The notes under the pieces are model-generated. The model was not told the origin of the DNA. It worked only from the letters and a program-made list of their open reading frames with translations, and made no database searches. From IMG/VR virus record IMGVR_UViG_3300017719_000007, positions 1 through 64,000 of that record: a stretch of 64,000 nt of DNA; one strand, written 5' to 3'. Shown one piece after another: positions 46,234-54,396 of this stretch; position 1 is the first letter of the stretch; every line of letters starts with the position of its first letter. The position numbers and the translations under genes were made by a program. This DNA comes from a virus.

Positions 46234-47100
46234 TTATCCAGTGAAAAAATAATCAACACCTTCATCGCCCTTTATCTCTTCAACTATAGCATCAACTTCA
46301 TCTCTACCTTCGCCTGAAATTAAATCATAATTTATAGTAATGTTACCTGGTAGGTTAAATTGAAATGTTCCTACAATTCTAGCTAATTGAATTTTAGCCA
46401 TACCACAACAGTATCTTATAAAAGCTTCATCTTGGAAAAGGTCACAATCAGGGATTGTATTATAAACTTGAAATATACATGCCCCATTCTTTGGTAGCTC
46501 CCCCATAAATCTAAACTTTTTAGTTAGCCTATTATAGTTATATGATATCTGAGCCTGTAAAGCCTGTCTTGCATTATCAATAAATTTTGAGTTAATTACA
46601 TAATACATTAATTCCTCGGAGCCTATACCTGCACCATATACATCAGAGTAAATAAATTTATCTAATGAAAAATCCGGATCACCTGCAGAAAATGAGTTAT
46701 CTCCAAAGCCACCGTCTTCACCTGAGAATCCATTTATTTGGAATACATTATTTACTGCCCAAACAGTTGAAGGCATTTTAACAACTCCTCTAGGATTATT
46801 AACATCCTTTTCTGTTAATACATTAGGGTTAGCTCCTGTAGTGTCATTGTGACTAATACCTTGTCTGAATGCAGCTTCTCCCCATGCGCTTCTAGGTAAC
46901 GCAATAAACATTTCTTCAACGCTATCTTCATATATTTTATAAAAATAATCTTTAGCCCTACTTATAATATGAGCAAGCTCTTTTTTAGGTACTGTAAAAG
47001 GTATTTGGCAACCTACTGTTAAGTCGTCATTAATCTCTTTGATTAATGCATCTAAACATTCTTGTGAATCTGGGTTACACCAGCTTTTATTTCTAGCCAT
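46234..47100 (-). CDS. Unrecognised virion-associated protein upstream of gp25, 288 aa
   Basis: The protein has a helical N-terminus (KELAHIISRAKDYFYKIYED near 40-59) and a central Asn/Gly-rich region. A C-terminal section follows with KFIDNARQALQAQISYNYNR, then KKFRFMGELPKNGACIFQVY, then YCCGMAKIQLARIVGTFQFN. This pattern of a helix, a short strand pair and a second helix recalls neck or tail-completion adaptors of large myoviruses, but I cannot name a family. Its location between the amidoligase-like gene and gp25 suggests a baseplate or tail assembly role. Confidence 0.6.
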   Translation of the reverse strand: MARNKSWCNPDSQECLDALIKEINDDLTVGCQIPFTVPKKELAHIISRAKDYFYKIYEDSVEEMFIALPRSAWGEAAFRQGISHNDTTGANPNVLTEKDVNNPRGVVKMPSTVWAVNNVFQINGFSGEDGGFGDNSFSAGDPDFSLDKFIYSDVYGAGIGSEELMYYVINSKFIDNARQALQAQISYNYNRLTKKFRFMGELPKNGACIFQVYNTIPDCDLFQDEAFIRYCCGMAKIQLARIVGTFQFNLPGNITINYDLISGEGRDEVDAIVEEIKGDEGVDYFFTG

Positions 47101-47104
47101 ATCT

Positions 47105-48403
47105 TTACTTAATTTTTTCTATTTCTATTACTTCAGTATTATCGGCAAATCTTGCAAGCGGAGTAGCTCTACCCTGTCTAAATATACCGCCTACCATCTC
47201 TCCGCTAAATACTCCTCTCTTACCAAACACATAACTGTTTTCACAAATTACATTTTTGCTAACATATGATTCTTCTATTTTGCAATCCTCGGTAACAGTA
47301 GCACCAAAAAGATTTGATTCAAATACAGACGCATTTTTTAAATCGCAGCCAAAGATATCACAATTGACAATATTACCTTGGATAACTGAATCTACAATAT
47401 CAACTCCATTTATTTCAAAACACCTCATAAGTTTAGCATCCTTTATCTGTATCTTACCGGTATCAGCATCATAATTAATTAAACCTTCATTCATATCAGC
47501 CTTAGTAATAAGATCAAAAATCTTTTCTCTAATTTTAGGGTAATACATTTCAATAATTTGATCATAAGTCTGGAGATCTATCATTAAATGTATTTTAGGA
47601 AATTTTTCTTTAAATGAAGAATAGGTTCGATAAGACTCAATAACAGTTTTATGCTTTTCTAAAATCTTGTCTAAAACTTTTAAATCTGTTTCGTTATATT
47701 GTGGGTTAACCAATGTTTCATATAATGAAGTGATAAAATGCTCGGTCATTGAAAGTATCGTAGAATACTTCTTTTCATAATCAGCTCCACCAAGATACCT
47801 AAATTCAATATAACCTTTTTGTAGCTTTTCAAAATTAATACCATAATACTTCTCTTTGACAAACATATAGTTTTTCCAAAGATTTTTTTCCGGTGATGGT
47901 TGAGTCATTCCACTCAAAGGTATAATAAACTTTATTGATTTTGCATAAACAGAATTTTTTCTGTTTGGGAAAGCTTCATATACTTTGTTTTCATCAAAAT
48001 TAAGTACAAATTTACCTATATCTAATTTAGACATATTTGTAATAGGACCTAGCTTCTTTCCATCAAATGCAATGTTAACATGAATAGAACATCTTTCATT
48101 AGTCTTTCCGTTTTCTCTAATCCATTTTAAAGTTTTAGCCATGACTAATTTAGCCTCAACGAATGGAAGAGGTCCTGTGACTAGCTCAATCATCCCGGTT
48201 CCACCAGAATTATCCGGTTCTAATTTAAATATATCTTGTGTAGGGGCAAAGTCACTATGAGCCTTTTCCTCTATCCTAATTGTTTTGTTTAATGTTTGCG
48301 CTAAGTTATCTTTTGTAAGATCAAGGTTTTCATTTGAAAAGAACTCAAATTCAAAACCTATCTTTGAAGAATGTATAGCATTAAGTTGTTCGTTAGAATA
48401 CAT
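47105..48403 (-). CDS. Amidoligase-like (glutamine synthetase/GCS-fold) protein with beta-helical C-terminus, 432 aa
   Basis: Residues 15-21 (IGFEFEF) give the E-x-E metal site typical of the carboxylate-amine ligase superfamily. EPDNSGGTGMIELVTGPLP (62-80) matches the second acidic strand, and ERCSIHVNI (103-111) the conserved His strand. KGYIEFRYLGG (about 201-211) matches the E-x-R strand. Together these resemble the phage and toxin-associated amidoligase family, which forms amide or isopeptide bonds using ATP. From about residue 315 the protein changes to repeated short strands with Asn/Cys/Val ladders (SVIQGNIVNCDIFGCDL, then ESYVSKNVICENSYVFGK), like pentapeptide-repeat or left-handed beta-helix folds. 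The substrate is unknown, and the position inside the baseplate operon hints at modification of a virion or host cell-wall component. Confidence 0.55.
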   Translation of the reverse strand: MYSNEQLNAIHSSKIGFEFEFFSNENLDLTKDNLAQTLNKTIRIEEKAHSDFAPTQDIFKLEPDNSGGTGMIELVTGPLPFVEAKLVMAKTLKWIRENGKTNERCSIHVNIAFDGKKLGPITNMSKLDIGKFVLNFDENKVYEAFPNRKNSVYAKSIKFIIPLSGMTQPSPEKNLWKNYMFVKEKYYGINFEKLQKGYIEFRYLGGADYEKKYSTILSMTEHFITSLYETLVNPQYNETDLKVLDKILEKHKTVIESYRTYSSFKEKFPKIHLMIDLQTYDQIIEMYYPKIREKIFDLITKADMNEGLINYDADTGKIQIKDAKLMRCFEINGVDIVDSVIQGNIVNCDIFGCDLKNASVFESNLFGATVTEDCKIEESYVSKNVICENSYVFGKRGVFSGEMVGGIFRQGRATPLARFADNTEVIEIEKIK

Positions 48404-48404
48404 A

Positions 48405-48443
48405 TTTATCCTGATTTGTTTATATATTCTAAACCAGGATAAA
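48405..48443 (-). promoter_or_regulatory. Strong hairpin with late-promoter-like box before the amidoligase-like gene
   Basis: TTTATCCTG and CAGGATAAA form a perfect 9-pair outer stem. GTTTA and TAAAC form an inner stem, with AAAT bulged on one side. The loop holds the GAATATATA box (48421-48429 on the coding strand). The outer arm ends one base before the ATG. Confidence 0.5.
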
Positions 48444-48445
48444 GG

Positions 48446-49618
48446 TTATACTAAGTTCATAGTAATCTTACGATCACTGGTATTTACACTGCCAATTTTA
48501 ACATTAACAATATCACCTTTTGAAACTTCAGTATTTTTTAACTTAGTTTTATGAATAAGTCCACTGATACCTTTTTCTAATTCCACAAATGCACCATACT
48601 TAGTAACCTTAGTAACTTTACCTTCGGTGATCATCATAGGTTTATACTTTTCATCAGCACCATCCCATAGATCAATTTTAGGACCTTCTTGACTTAGTAT
48701 AATTTTTCTGTCTGAGATTATCTCCTTTGTCCAGAAATTAATTTCATCGCCAGGCTTAATACTTCTTTTATCAAATAATTCTAATGTTGCTTCATCCAAT
48801 TCATTTTTTGGTATAAGACCTGTTAAAGATTCATTAAATTCTGCAAATACACCAAACTTAGTTGTACCAGTTACTATACCTGTAATATGTTCTTTGATAT
48901 TTTCTCTAAGATTTTCTACAGCAGTAGGAATCATTGTTCTTAAGTATTCTCTATGAGATACTACTATAGTTTGTTTTTCGTTAGAATATGTAATAGGCAT
49001 TACGATTAATTCTTTACCTACAAGTTTTTCAAAATTATGTAATTTATTTAAACCGCCTAATGAACCTGGCATAAAACATTGTACTCCACCAACTTCAACC
49101 CAATATCCTCCATGAATTAATTCTTTAACTTTACCAGTGAAACCTATTGTCTTATCTCCGATTGCATTGTAAATCTCATTACGTTTTACTTCATTCATTG
49201 CATCACTGATTGATGCATAAAGAGTACCTTGCTTGTAACTTTTAACTTTAATATCAACAGACATCCCAATTTCTAATTGGTCAACAATTTCTTTAGGTTC
49301 TTTTTCTAAATTACAAACAGCTGTATTCTTTCTTGATATATCTACTAATGCCTCTATCTTAACTTCAGTATCTACACCATCAATATTTTGAATCTCTTTT
49401 TTGATATATGCAATTTCACCTTGAGTAATATAGTTAGTACTCTCTTCAGACATTTGTAGTTTTTTAGCTTCATCATCAGCTAAATCATATAAAGCCATTG
49501 CATCTGCTGCATACATTTCAGTACACATTAATTTAGTTCCTTTAGGTACCTTTACTTTTACTACCTTTGTATCAAATGGATCATCACTTAATTGGATTGT
49601 GATTTCTTGTTCTGTCAT
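48446..49618 (-). CDS. S1-domain RNA-binding protein (ribosomal protein S1-like), 390 aa
   Basis: Three clear S1 OB-fold domains occupy about residues 157-225 (FTGKVKELIHGGYWVEVGG), 238-310 (ITGIVTGTTKFGVFAEFNES) and 328-390 (TEGKVTKVTKYGAFVELEKG). A degenerate one is likely near 65-140. The middle and last domains keep the F-G-x-F/A-F pattern and the final SDRKI strand of S1 repeats. It probably binds mRNA and may dock on the host ribosome or compete with host S1. It lies inside the tail operon, just after the hub genes, and a promoter-like TAATATATAATC stretch precedes it (about 49650). Its size is below that of full host S1 (about 560 residues). Confidence 0.85.
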   Translation of the reverse strand: MTEQEITIQLSDDPFDTKVVKVKVPKGTKLMCTEMYAADAMALYDLADDEAKKLQMSEESTNYITQGEIAYIKKEIQNIDGVDTEVKIEALVDISRKNTAVCNLEKEPKEIVDQLEIGMSVDIKVKSYKQGTLYASISDAMNEVKRNEIYNAIGDKTIGFTGKVKELIHGGYWVEVGGVQCFMPGSLGGLNKLHNFEKLVGKELIVMPITYSNEKQTIVVSHREYLRTMIPTAVENLRENIKEHITGIVTGTTKFGVFAEFNESLTGLIPKNELDEATLELFDKRSIKPGDEINFWTKEIISDRKIILSQEGPKIDLWDGADEKYKPMMITEGKVTKVTKYGAFVELEKGISGLIHKTKLKNTEVSKGDIVNVKIGSVNTSDRKITMNLV

Positions 49619-49705
49619 TATTTTTTTATTAAAGTGTTATTATAGATTATATATTACTTGTATTGAATTCAATTATTATACCTTAGAATATTTAATAGTT
49701 TAAGA

Positions 49706-49984
49706 TTATACAATTACACCTGGGCCGGTAGTTGCACCAACTTGTGCAGAAGGTGATCCTGCGGTAGCAACAGTAATTCCAGGAACTACAGTAGCGGATT
49801 TTATATATGCAGTAATTGCAGGTCCAGCAACTGCAGCAAAGGCAGCTGCGCCAGCGGCTATAACTTGATCTTGAGTAACTTCTCTGGCTGGATCATCTCC
49901 GGTTGAAAAGGCTGTCATGGCTTGCATCCCAGCTACGAAAGCTGCGTCCATTGCAGAATTAATCACGGGTGGTACTAAAGGCAT
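49706..49984 (-). CDS. Small Ala/Gly-rich protein after the spike gene, 92 aa
   Basis: The 92 residues have a helical first half (VINSAMDAAFVAGMQAMTAF) and an Ala-rich centre (IAAGAAAFAAVAGPAITAYI). The C-terminus is Gly/Val/Thr-rich (VPGITVATAGSPSAQVGATT). No enzymatic motif is seen. The position directly downstream of the gp5-like spike suggests a spike-tip accessory or hub plug, but it lacks a recognisable PAAR motif. A promoter-like ATAAATATATAAAC tract precedes it. Confidence 0.6.
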   Translation of the reverse strand: MPLVPPVINSAMDAAFVAGMQAMTAFSTGDDPAREVTQDQVIAAGAAAFAAVAGPAITAYIKSATVVPGITVATAGSPSAQVGATTGPGVIV

Positions 49985-50015
49985 AGTTTAAAGTTTTAAT
50001 TTATAGTTTATATAT

Positions 50016-50912
50016 TTATAAAGATTTTACCTCTTTCTGGCTTAATAGTGAAGTTGTCATTGGAGATATAGGTGGACTTGTTGGAGCTCCTAAATTACCA
50101 ACATGATTATGCCCATTAAAATATGCCATAAAAGAATCACCTAATACAATCTTTTCACTAGCACCTTGACCTAACTCAATAGATGATGCATGATTTATAA
50201 TTGTATTTTCACAGTTAACAATAGCATCTGTACAATTTATTTCGGTATTAGCCCCACTGTTTATAGTAAATTGTGCCGAGTGAGTAAATGTTATATTTCC
50301 ATCATTTAACATTACTATGGAATCTCCATTTGCATTTATTATTTCAACTGAATTATCAGGCTTTATATTTATTGTAGTTGGACCTTCCGTTGTGGTATAG
50401 TCCATCATCAAACCTTTTTCTTCGGTAAAGAAAACTTTAATGTGTTCGCCTTCTCTCTCGTTTGTTACTTCAGTGCTACCAGATTGTAGATCACCTGTTA
50501 ACCCAAATGCAGTGTCATATATTAATACGTGTGAATTAGGATAGGCTGCTTCTATCTCCGCCTTGGTCTCATCAGAAGGGTATAGTGATTCATGGTATAC
50601 TGGGGAATAATAATTACCATTATCAAAACTTACTCTTACTATAGTTCCTATCTTAGGTACAGAAAATGTACCGCTTCCTGTGTTACTTCCACCTGAAGAT
50701 GATACGGATGGTCTTGCCCACGGTAAAGATTCAGTAGGCATAAGGTATGCGCTGGCAGGATCTTCAGGATCTTCTCTTTGATCCATTTTACCATAAACTC
50801 TAACACGACATCTACCTTCAAATAAATCATCTTCAGTGTTCTCAACTATTCCTATCCATTGAGTACCTTTAAGATTATCATCCTTTAAATCTTTAGTTGT
50901 TAATTTTCCCAT
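50016..50912 (-). CDS. gp5: Baseplate central spike, gp5-like OB fold plus beta-helix, no lysozyme domain
   Basis: Residues 15-125 form an OB-fold typical of gp5/VgrG proteins (GTQWIGIVENTEDDLFEGR, then PKIGTIVRVSFDNGNYYSPV). The rest, about 175-270, is a ladder of short strands with Asn/Thr/Ile (TFTHSAQFTINSGANTEINC onward) that fits a needle-like beta-helix. It ends in a HNHVGNLGAPTSPP segment as found in phage spike tips. There is no room for, and no trace of, the lysozyme domain that T4 gp5 carries between these parts, so cell-wall opening must be done by another protein. It overlaps the upstream gene by TAATG. Confidence 0.82.
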   Translation of the reverse strand: MGKLTTKDLKDDNLKGTQWIGIVENTEDDLFEGRCRVRVYGKMDQREDPEDPASAYLMPTESLPWARPSVSSSGGSNTGSGTFSVPKIGTIVRVSFDNGNYYSPVYHESLYPSDETKAEIEAAYPNSHVLIYDTAFGLTGDLQSGSTEVTNEREGEHIKVFFTEEKGLMMDYTTTEGPTTINIKPDNSVEIINANGDSIVMLNDGNITFTHSAQFTINSGANTEINCTDAIVNCENTIINHASSIELGQGASEKIVLGDSFMAYFNGHNHVGNLGAPTSPPISPMTTSLLSQKEVKSL

Positions 50913-52306
50913 TATTCAAAAATGTTTCCGCCATTAAAACCACCACCTGGCCCAGATGGTCCATTACTAAATATATTATCATTTCCACTTAAATCGTCGC
51001 CACTCGCAGAAGGTATTTGTCCAGAAAATATATTATCATCTATAGTTTGATTTATACCTTGTGATACCTCTCCAGCTAAAGCTTGAACGGCAGCACCGTT
51101 TAGCGAGTTAATTAAACCTTGTGGATTATTAATTGCACCTACTATATCATTTCGTAAACCAAATACATTACCAAAAGCTAACCCTTGTGTAAATGAATTA
51201 ATTGTTCTCTGTGCAAAATTAGCTGCACCTTTTACAAGGTTATCTTTAAATGCATCAAACTTACCTTCAACAATATCACCAAACTTCTGTTTATCTAACA
51301 TTTTATTTTGGAGATTAGTTTTACCATCTATTGAAGTTGGTTGTAATTTTGCCTGATCTTTTATAGCTGAATCATAACCAGAAAACTGAGCCTCCATTTC
51401 ACATCTCCCATAACTCCATTTCATAGATGAGGTTGCCCATGAGCTACTCCCATCATTTGCAACATTAGCAAATACTGCACCGCTCGCAGTAGGATCCCAG
51501 AGACATTCCTCAAACCTAAATGTAATAGTTGAAGTATTATTATTTACAATTTTAGTTGTATCATTTTCTGGTGAATTAGGATTACCTCCAGTAGTAGCCT
51601 TTTTAACAGAATGGAATTTTCTAATTTCTAATATGTCAACATAACAATTAAAATACCTTAAGTTAATAGGAATAATGTTTCTTCTATATTTTACATCATA
51701 ACATGCAGCTTTATATAAATTAAATAAAGCAGACATCTTTAAATCAATAGCTTCCAATAATCCTATTGTGATTCCTTCACCATCTGCAGATCCACCATAA
51801 CCATCCGTCATAACCATGGTTTTATTATATGCTTCGGTTATTCCTTCAATAGTTTGAAAATAATAAGGCCTAGATATTTCTATTTCTCTAATGCCTTGAA
51901 TGAATGCCTTTAAATAACCTGCTCTGGTAGTTTGTCCAATAGCCTCTAAATAACCAACGGCAGATTCTCCAGCTGGATGAGAGTTTGACGTATTATGTGC
52001 ACCAGGTTCGGCTGTTACTGAATCGCTGCCACCTGGTCTAGGTTGCTGAGGAGCTCCAGTGGTAGCCCCAGCAAATAAAGGACTCATAATATCAAACCTA
52101 ATATTAAATCCTAAATACGTAGGATCGTCTATAGCAGTAACACCATTACCTCCACCGATAGCACTAAATGATGGGGAGACAAAGGATTTTGCAAATTCAT
52201 AAGAACTTGGAAACTGTCCTGTTAAATTACCTAGCTTATCAGCATTTAAGTAATTTTCAGGAACTCCTCTCGGATCCAACGGATTATATAACTCAAGTTT
52301 AGGCAT
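50912..52306 (-). CDS. Putative baseplate tube-initiator or hub protein (gp48/gp54-like position), 464 aa
   Basis: The central part includes ARAGYLKAF-like TTRAGYLKAFIQGIREIEIS (about 126-145), then LKMSALFNLYKAACYDVKYR and YFNCYVDILEIRKFH. This arrangement of a helical pair followed by a strand recalls baseplate tube-initiator proteins. The C-terminal 120 residues are low-complexity and end in a Gly/Asn/Phe-rich tail (GPSGPGGGFNGGNIFE). The gene lies between the hub and spike genes and overlaps the spike ATG, which supports a hub role. The exact T4 counterpart is not certain. Confidence 0.55.
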   Translation of the reverse strand: MPKLELYNPLDPRGVPENYLNADKLGNLTGQFPSSYEFAKSFVSPSFSAIGGGNGVTAIDDPTYLGFNIRFDIMSPLFAGATTGAPQQPRPGGSDSVTAEPGAHNTSNSHPAGESAVGYLEAIGQTTRAGYLKAFIQGIREIEISRPYYFQTIEGITEAYNKTMVMTDGYGGSADGEGITIGLLEAIDLKMSALFNLYKAACYDVKYRRNIIPINLRYFNCYVDILEIRKFHSVKKATTGGNPNSPENDTTKIVNNNTSTITFRFEECLWDPTASGAVFANVANDGSSSWATSSMKWSYGRCEMEAQFSGYDSAIKDQAKLQPTSIDGKTNLQNKMLDKQKFGDIVEGKFDAFKDNLVKGAANFAQRTINSFTQGLAFGNVFGLRNDIVGAINNPQGLINSLNGAAVQALAGEVSQGINQTIDDNIFSGQIPSASGDDLSGNDNIFSNGPSGPGGGFNGGNIFE

Positions 52307-52318
52307 ATAAATTTTTTT

Positions 52319-52327
52319 TATTTATTC
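52319..52327 (-). promoter_or_regulatory. Late-promoter-like box GAATAAATA
   Basis: The coding strand reads AAGAATAAATAAAAAAAATTT, 12 bases before the ATG of the 464-residue hub-region gene. Confidence 0.4.
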
Positions 52328-52328
52328 T

Positions 52329-53828
52329 TTATGTTGTAGGAGTAACTTCCCTCCTACGTAAATGCAATCTTTGTCTTAAACCTTGCCCACCAGGCTGTGG
52401 TCCTTTTGTCATAAAATATTCTATTCCCGTGATAACATAAAAACCAGAAAGATATTCATTAATAACACCGAATTCATTTGATGTATCACTCCCTGCATTA
52501 TCAGGGGTATCCTTTCTTCTTTGTGTATCAGTTGGAGCATCCTCATCATTCTCGGTAGCGGTTAAAACACCTTTTACCATCTGTGCGGTTTCCATCATAT
52601 GACAATATATTCTACTATACCTTAATATAGCAGGATTTACAGTATCTAATTCCACGACCATTCCTAACTTATTAATTTCTGCTAAGTTTTGGAAATTTTG
52701 AATAGATGCATAGTAATAATTTTCATGAACATTATCACCTTGTGTACCTAAGAATTTAAATTTAATTTGATCATTTCTTGGTCCTTCTACTTCACCTTCA
52801 GGTGTTACTCTACCTTTAGTGACTGGTACCATACCAGGTGTGTCATTAGTTAAAGGATCAACAAATTCACTTATAAATTCTTTTGCATTAAGATCCCAAT
52901 ATTGTGTATATCTTTTATATCCATTATTTTTACTAATCTTACCACTCTTATTTACTTGCTGATATTTTGATATGTATCTAGCAGTACCTTGAAAATCTAA
53001 TTGATTACTTATCATATTTGGAAAATCTGGATTAGTTTCGCTATCATCACCACTTCCCATAGTATCCATTGCATTCTGTTGAAACATTTGGCTAGCTTCT
53101 AAATCATCTTCTTGTCCAAAAAATTTATTGGCATCAACAAAGGTTAAATAATAGTAAGGGTCAATGTAAGCAGTAAAAAAAGATTCATCATTTAAATATG
53201 AATTGGACGTTATGTCCTGTATAAATTTTTCAGAAGTATCATAAGGATTTGTCCATACTTGTTGATCTGCGGTATCTTCTACATTAGAAGCATACCCTAA
53301 TTTTAATTCTTCTGCAATTGAAAGTAAAGAATTCCAACTAGTATTATCCTGGAATTGTACCTTCTCTGTAAACAAATTTGGTACATTCATTCTACCTTCA
53401 ACCATTAATAATGATGATGTATTTGTTGCACCACCTCCACCTAAAGGTTTAATATCTTCAACGGTAAAATCAATTCTTATTGGCTTAAATGTTGTTTCGT
53501 CACCTTGTGATCTAATGTATAATTGAATTAAATCCCCATCCTTAGGAAAAAACCTAGCAGTAAACATACCATCCCTATCATAAAAAGAAAACCTACATGT
53601 TGGATAAAACCCGGTTGATTCTAATTCAAACATTTCTAGCCTATCACCCTGTACTTCATAATTATTAATTTTAATAAGTGGTATCATCGTAGAAAACTTT
53701 GAAGGTTTTTCTTTCATAGTTTCACCATCCGAGTTTTCTGAACCGCTTTCAACATCAGTCATTTCTAGCTCATCAAGTACAATGGTAGGTTCTACCACAG
53801 TTAATATATTTCTTTCTACTGCAGACAT
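52329..53828 (-). CDS. gp27: Baseplate hub protein, gp27/VgrG-N-like
   Basis: Residues 50-130 match the first domain of hub proteins (INNYEVQGDRLEMFELESTG, then RFSFYDRDGMFTARFFPKDG and IQLYIRSQ). A middle region with TSWNSLLSIAEELKLGYASN (about 182-201) and the EKFIQDITSNSYLNDESFFT segment fits the second hub domain, as in gp27 and the related gpD/Mu gp44 families. The C-terminus has the YVITGIEYFM strand typical of the last hub domain. It would form the trimeric ring on which the gp5-like spike sits. It starts two bases after the stop of the LysM gene. Confidence 0.75.
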   Translation of the reverse strand: MSAVERNILTVVEPTIVLDELEMTDVESGSENSDGETMKEKPSKFSTMIPLIKINNYEVQGDRLEMFELESTGFYPTCRFSFYDRDGMFTARFFPKDGDLIQLYIRSQGDETTFKPIRIDFTVEDIKPLGGGGATNTSSLLMVEGRMNVPNLFTEKVQFQDNTSWNSLLSIAEELKLGYASNVEDTADQQVWTNPYDTSEKFIQDITSNSYLNDESFFTAYIDPYYYLTFVDANKFFGQEDDLEASQMFQQNAMDTMGSGDDSETNPDFPNMISNQLDFQGTARYISKYQQVNKSGKISKNNGYKRYTQYWDLNAKEFISEFVDPLTNDTPGMVPVTKGRVTPEGEVEGPRNDQIKFKFLGTQGDNVHENYYYASIQNFQNLAEINKLGMVVELDTVNPAILRYSRIYCHMMETAQMVKGVLTATENDEDAPTDTQRRKDTPDNAGSDTSNEFGVINEYLSGFYVITGIEYFMTKGPQPGGQGLRQRLHLRRREVTPTT

Positions 53829-53830
53829 AA

Positions 53831-54382
53831 TTAATTAGTTTGAGATTTCTTTAATGTACTTTTACTTTTTAGATTAGTTCCTAATTGAATCTTTCCACCA
53901 GTATATGTTTTTGCTTCTTGGCCAGGCTGTAGCATATTAGGAGGCATTGGCTGTTTGACGCCTGCTTCACTACTTTTCGCTTTTTCAATAAGTCTCTGCA
54001 TTCTCCCTTGATCCTTTTCACTCTGTCTACCAGTATCTATGTATGCAGCTTGTGCAGTGTTAGGTGTTGTCGCAGGATTAGGTTTCTTATAAACTATATC
54101 CTTTCTTTTTAAATTTGGAATAACTAAAACATCACCTTCATTAACACTAAAAGGATTAAAGATATTATTTACTACACAGATAGCATCTATGAATTCTCCA
54201 CTACCAAAATAAATTTCTGATATCTTATCTATTCTTCCTATCTGATCCATAGTAACATAATGTAATGCCCTAACACCAAGATCAGAATCATAAATAAATG
54301 ATGGTGCAGTAAGGTCCCAATAACCTTCACCTGTTTTATCTAAAGTTAATTTATTTTTTAAAGTTAATGATTTTACGTTCAT
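53831..54382 (-). CDS. gp53: LysM-containing baseplate protein, gp53-like
   Basis: I chose the ATG that is third codon of the open frame (MNVKSLTLKNK); a TTG two codons earlier is the alternative. Residues 45-92 form a LysM-type domain (MDQIGRIDKISEIYFGSGEF, then FNPFSVNEGDVLVIPNL). In T4, gp53 has the same fold and clamps the baseplate wedges together. The last 85 residues are polar and look flexible. The position next to the hub gene agrees with this role. Confidence 0.72.
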   Translation of the reverse strand: MNVKSLTLKNKLTLDKTGEGYWDLTAPSFIYDSDLGVRALHYVTMDQIGRIDKISEIYFGSGEFIDAICVVNNIFNPFSVNEGDVLVIPNLKRKDIVYKKPNPATTPNTAQAAYIDTGRQSEKDQGRMQRLIEKAKSSEAGVKQPMPPNMLQPGQEAKTYTGGKIQLGTNLKSKSTLKKSQTN

Positions 54383-54396
54383 ATTCAATAGTTATA

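Noticed and set aside
49706-49984. PAAR-type spike tip
   Set aside because: The position fits, but the Pro-Ala-Ala-Arg repeats and metal-binding His/Cys residues are missing.
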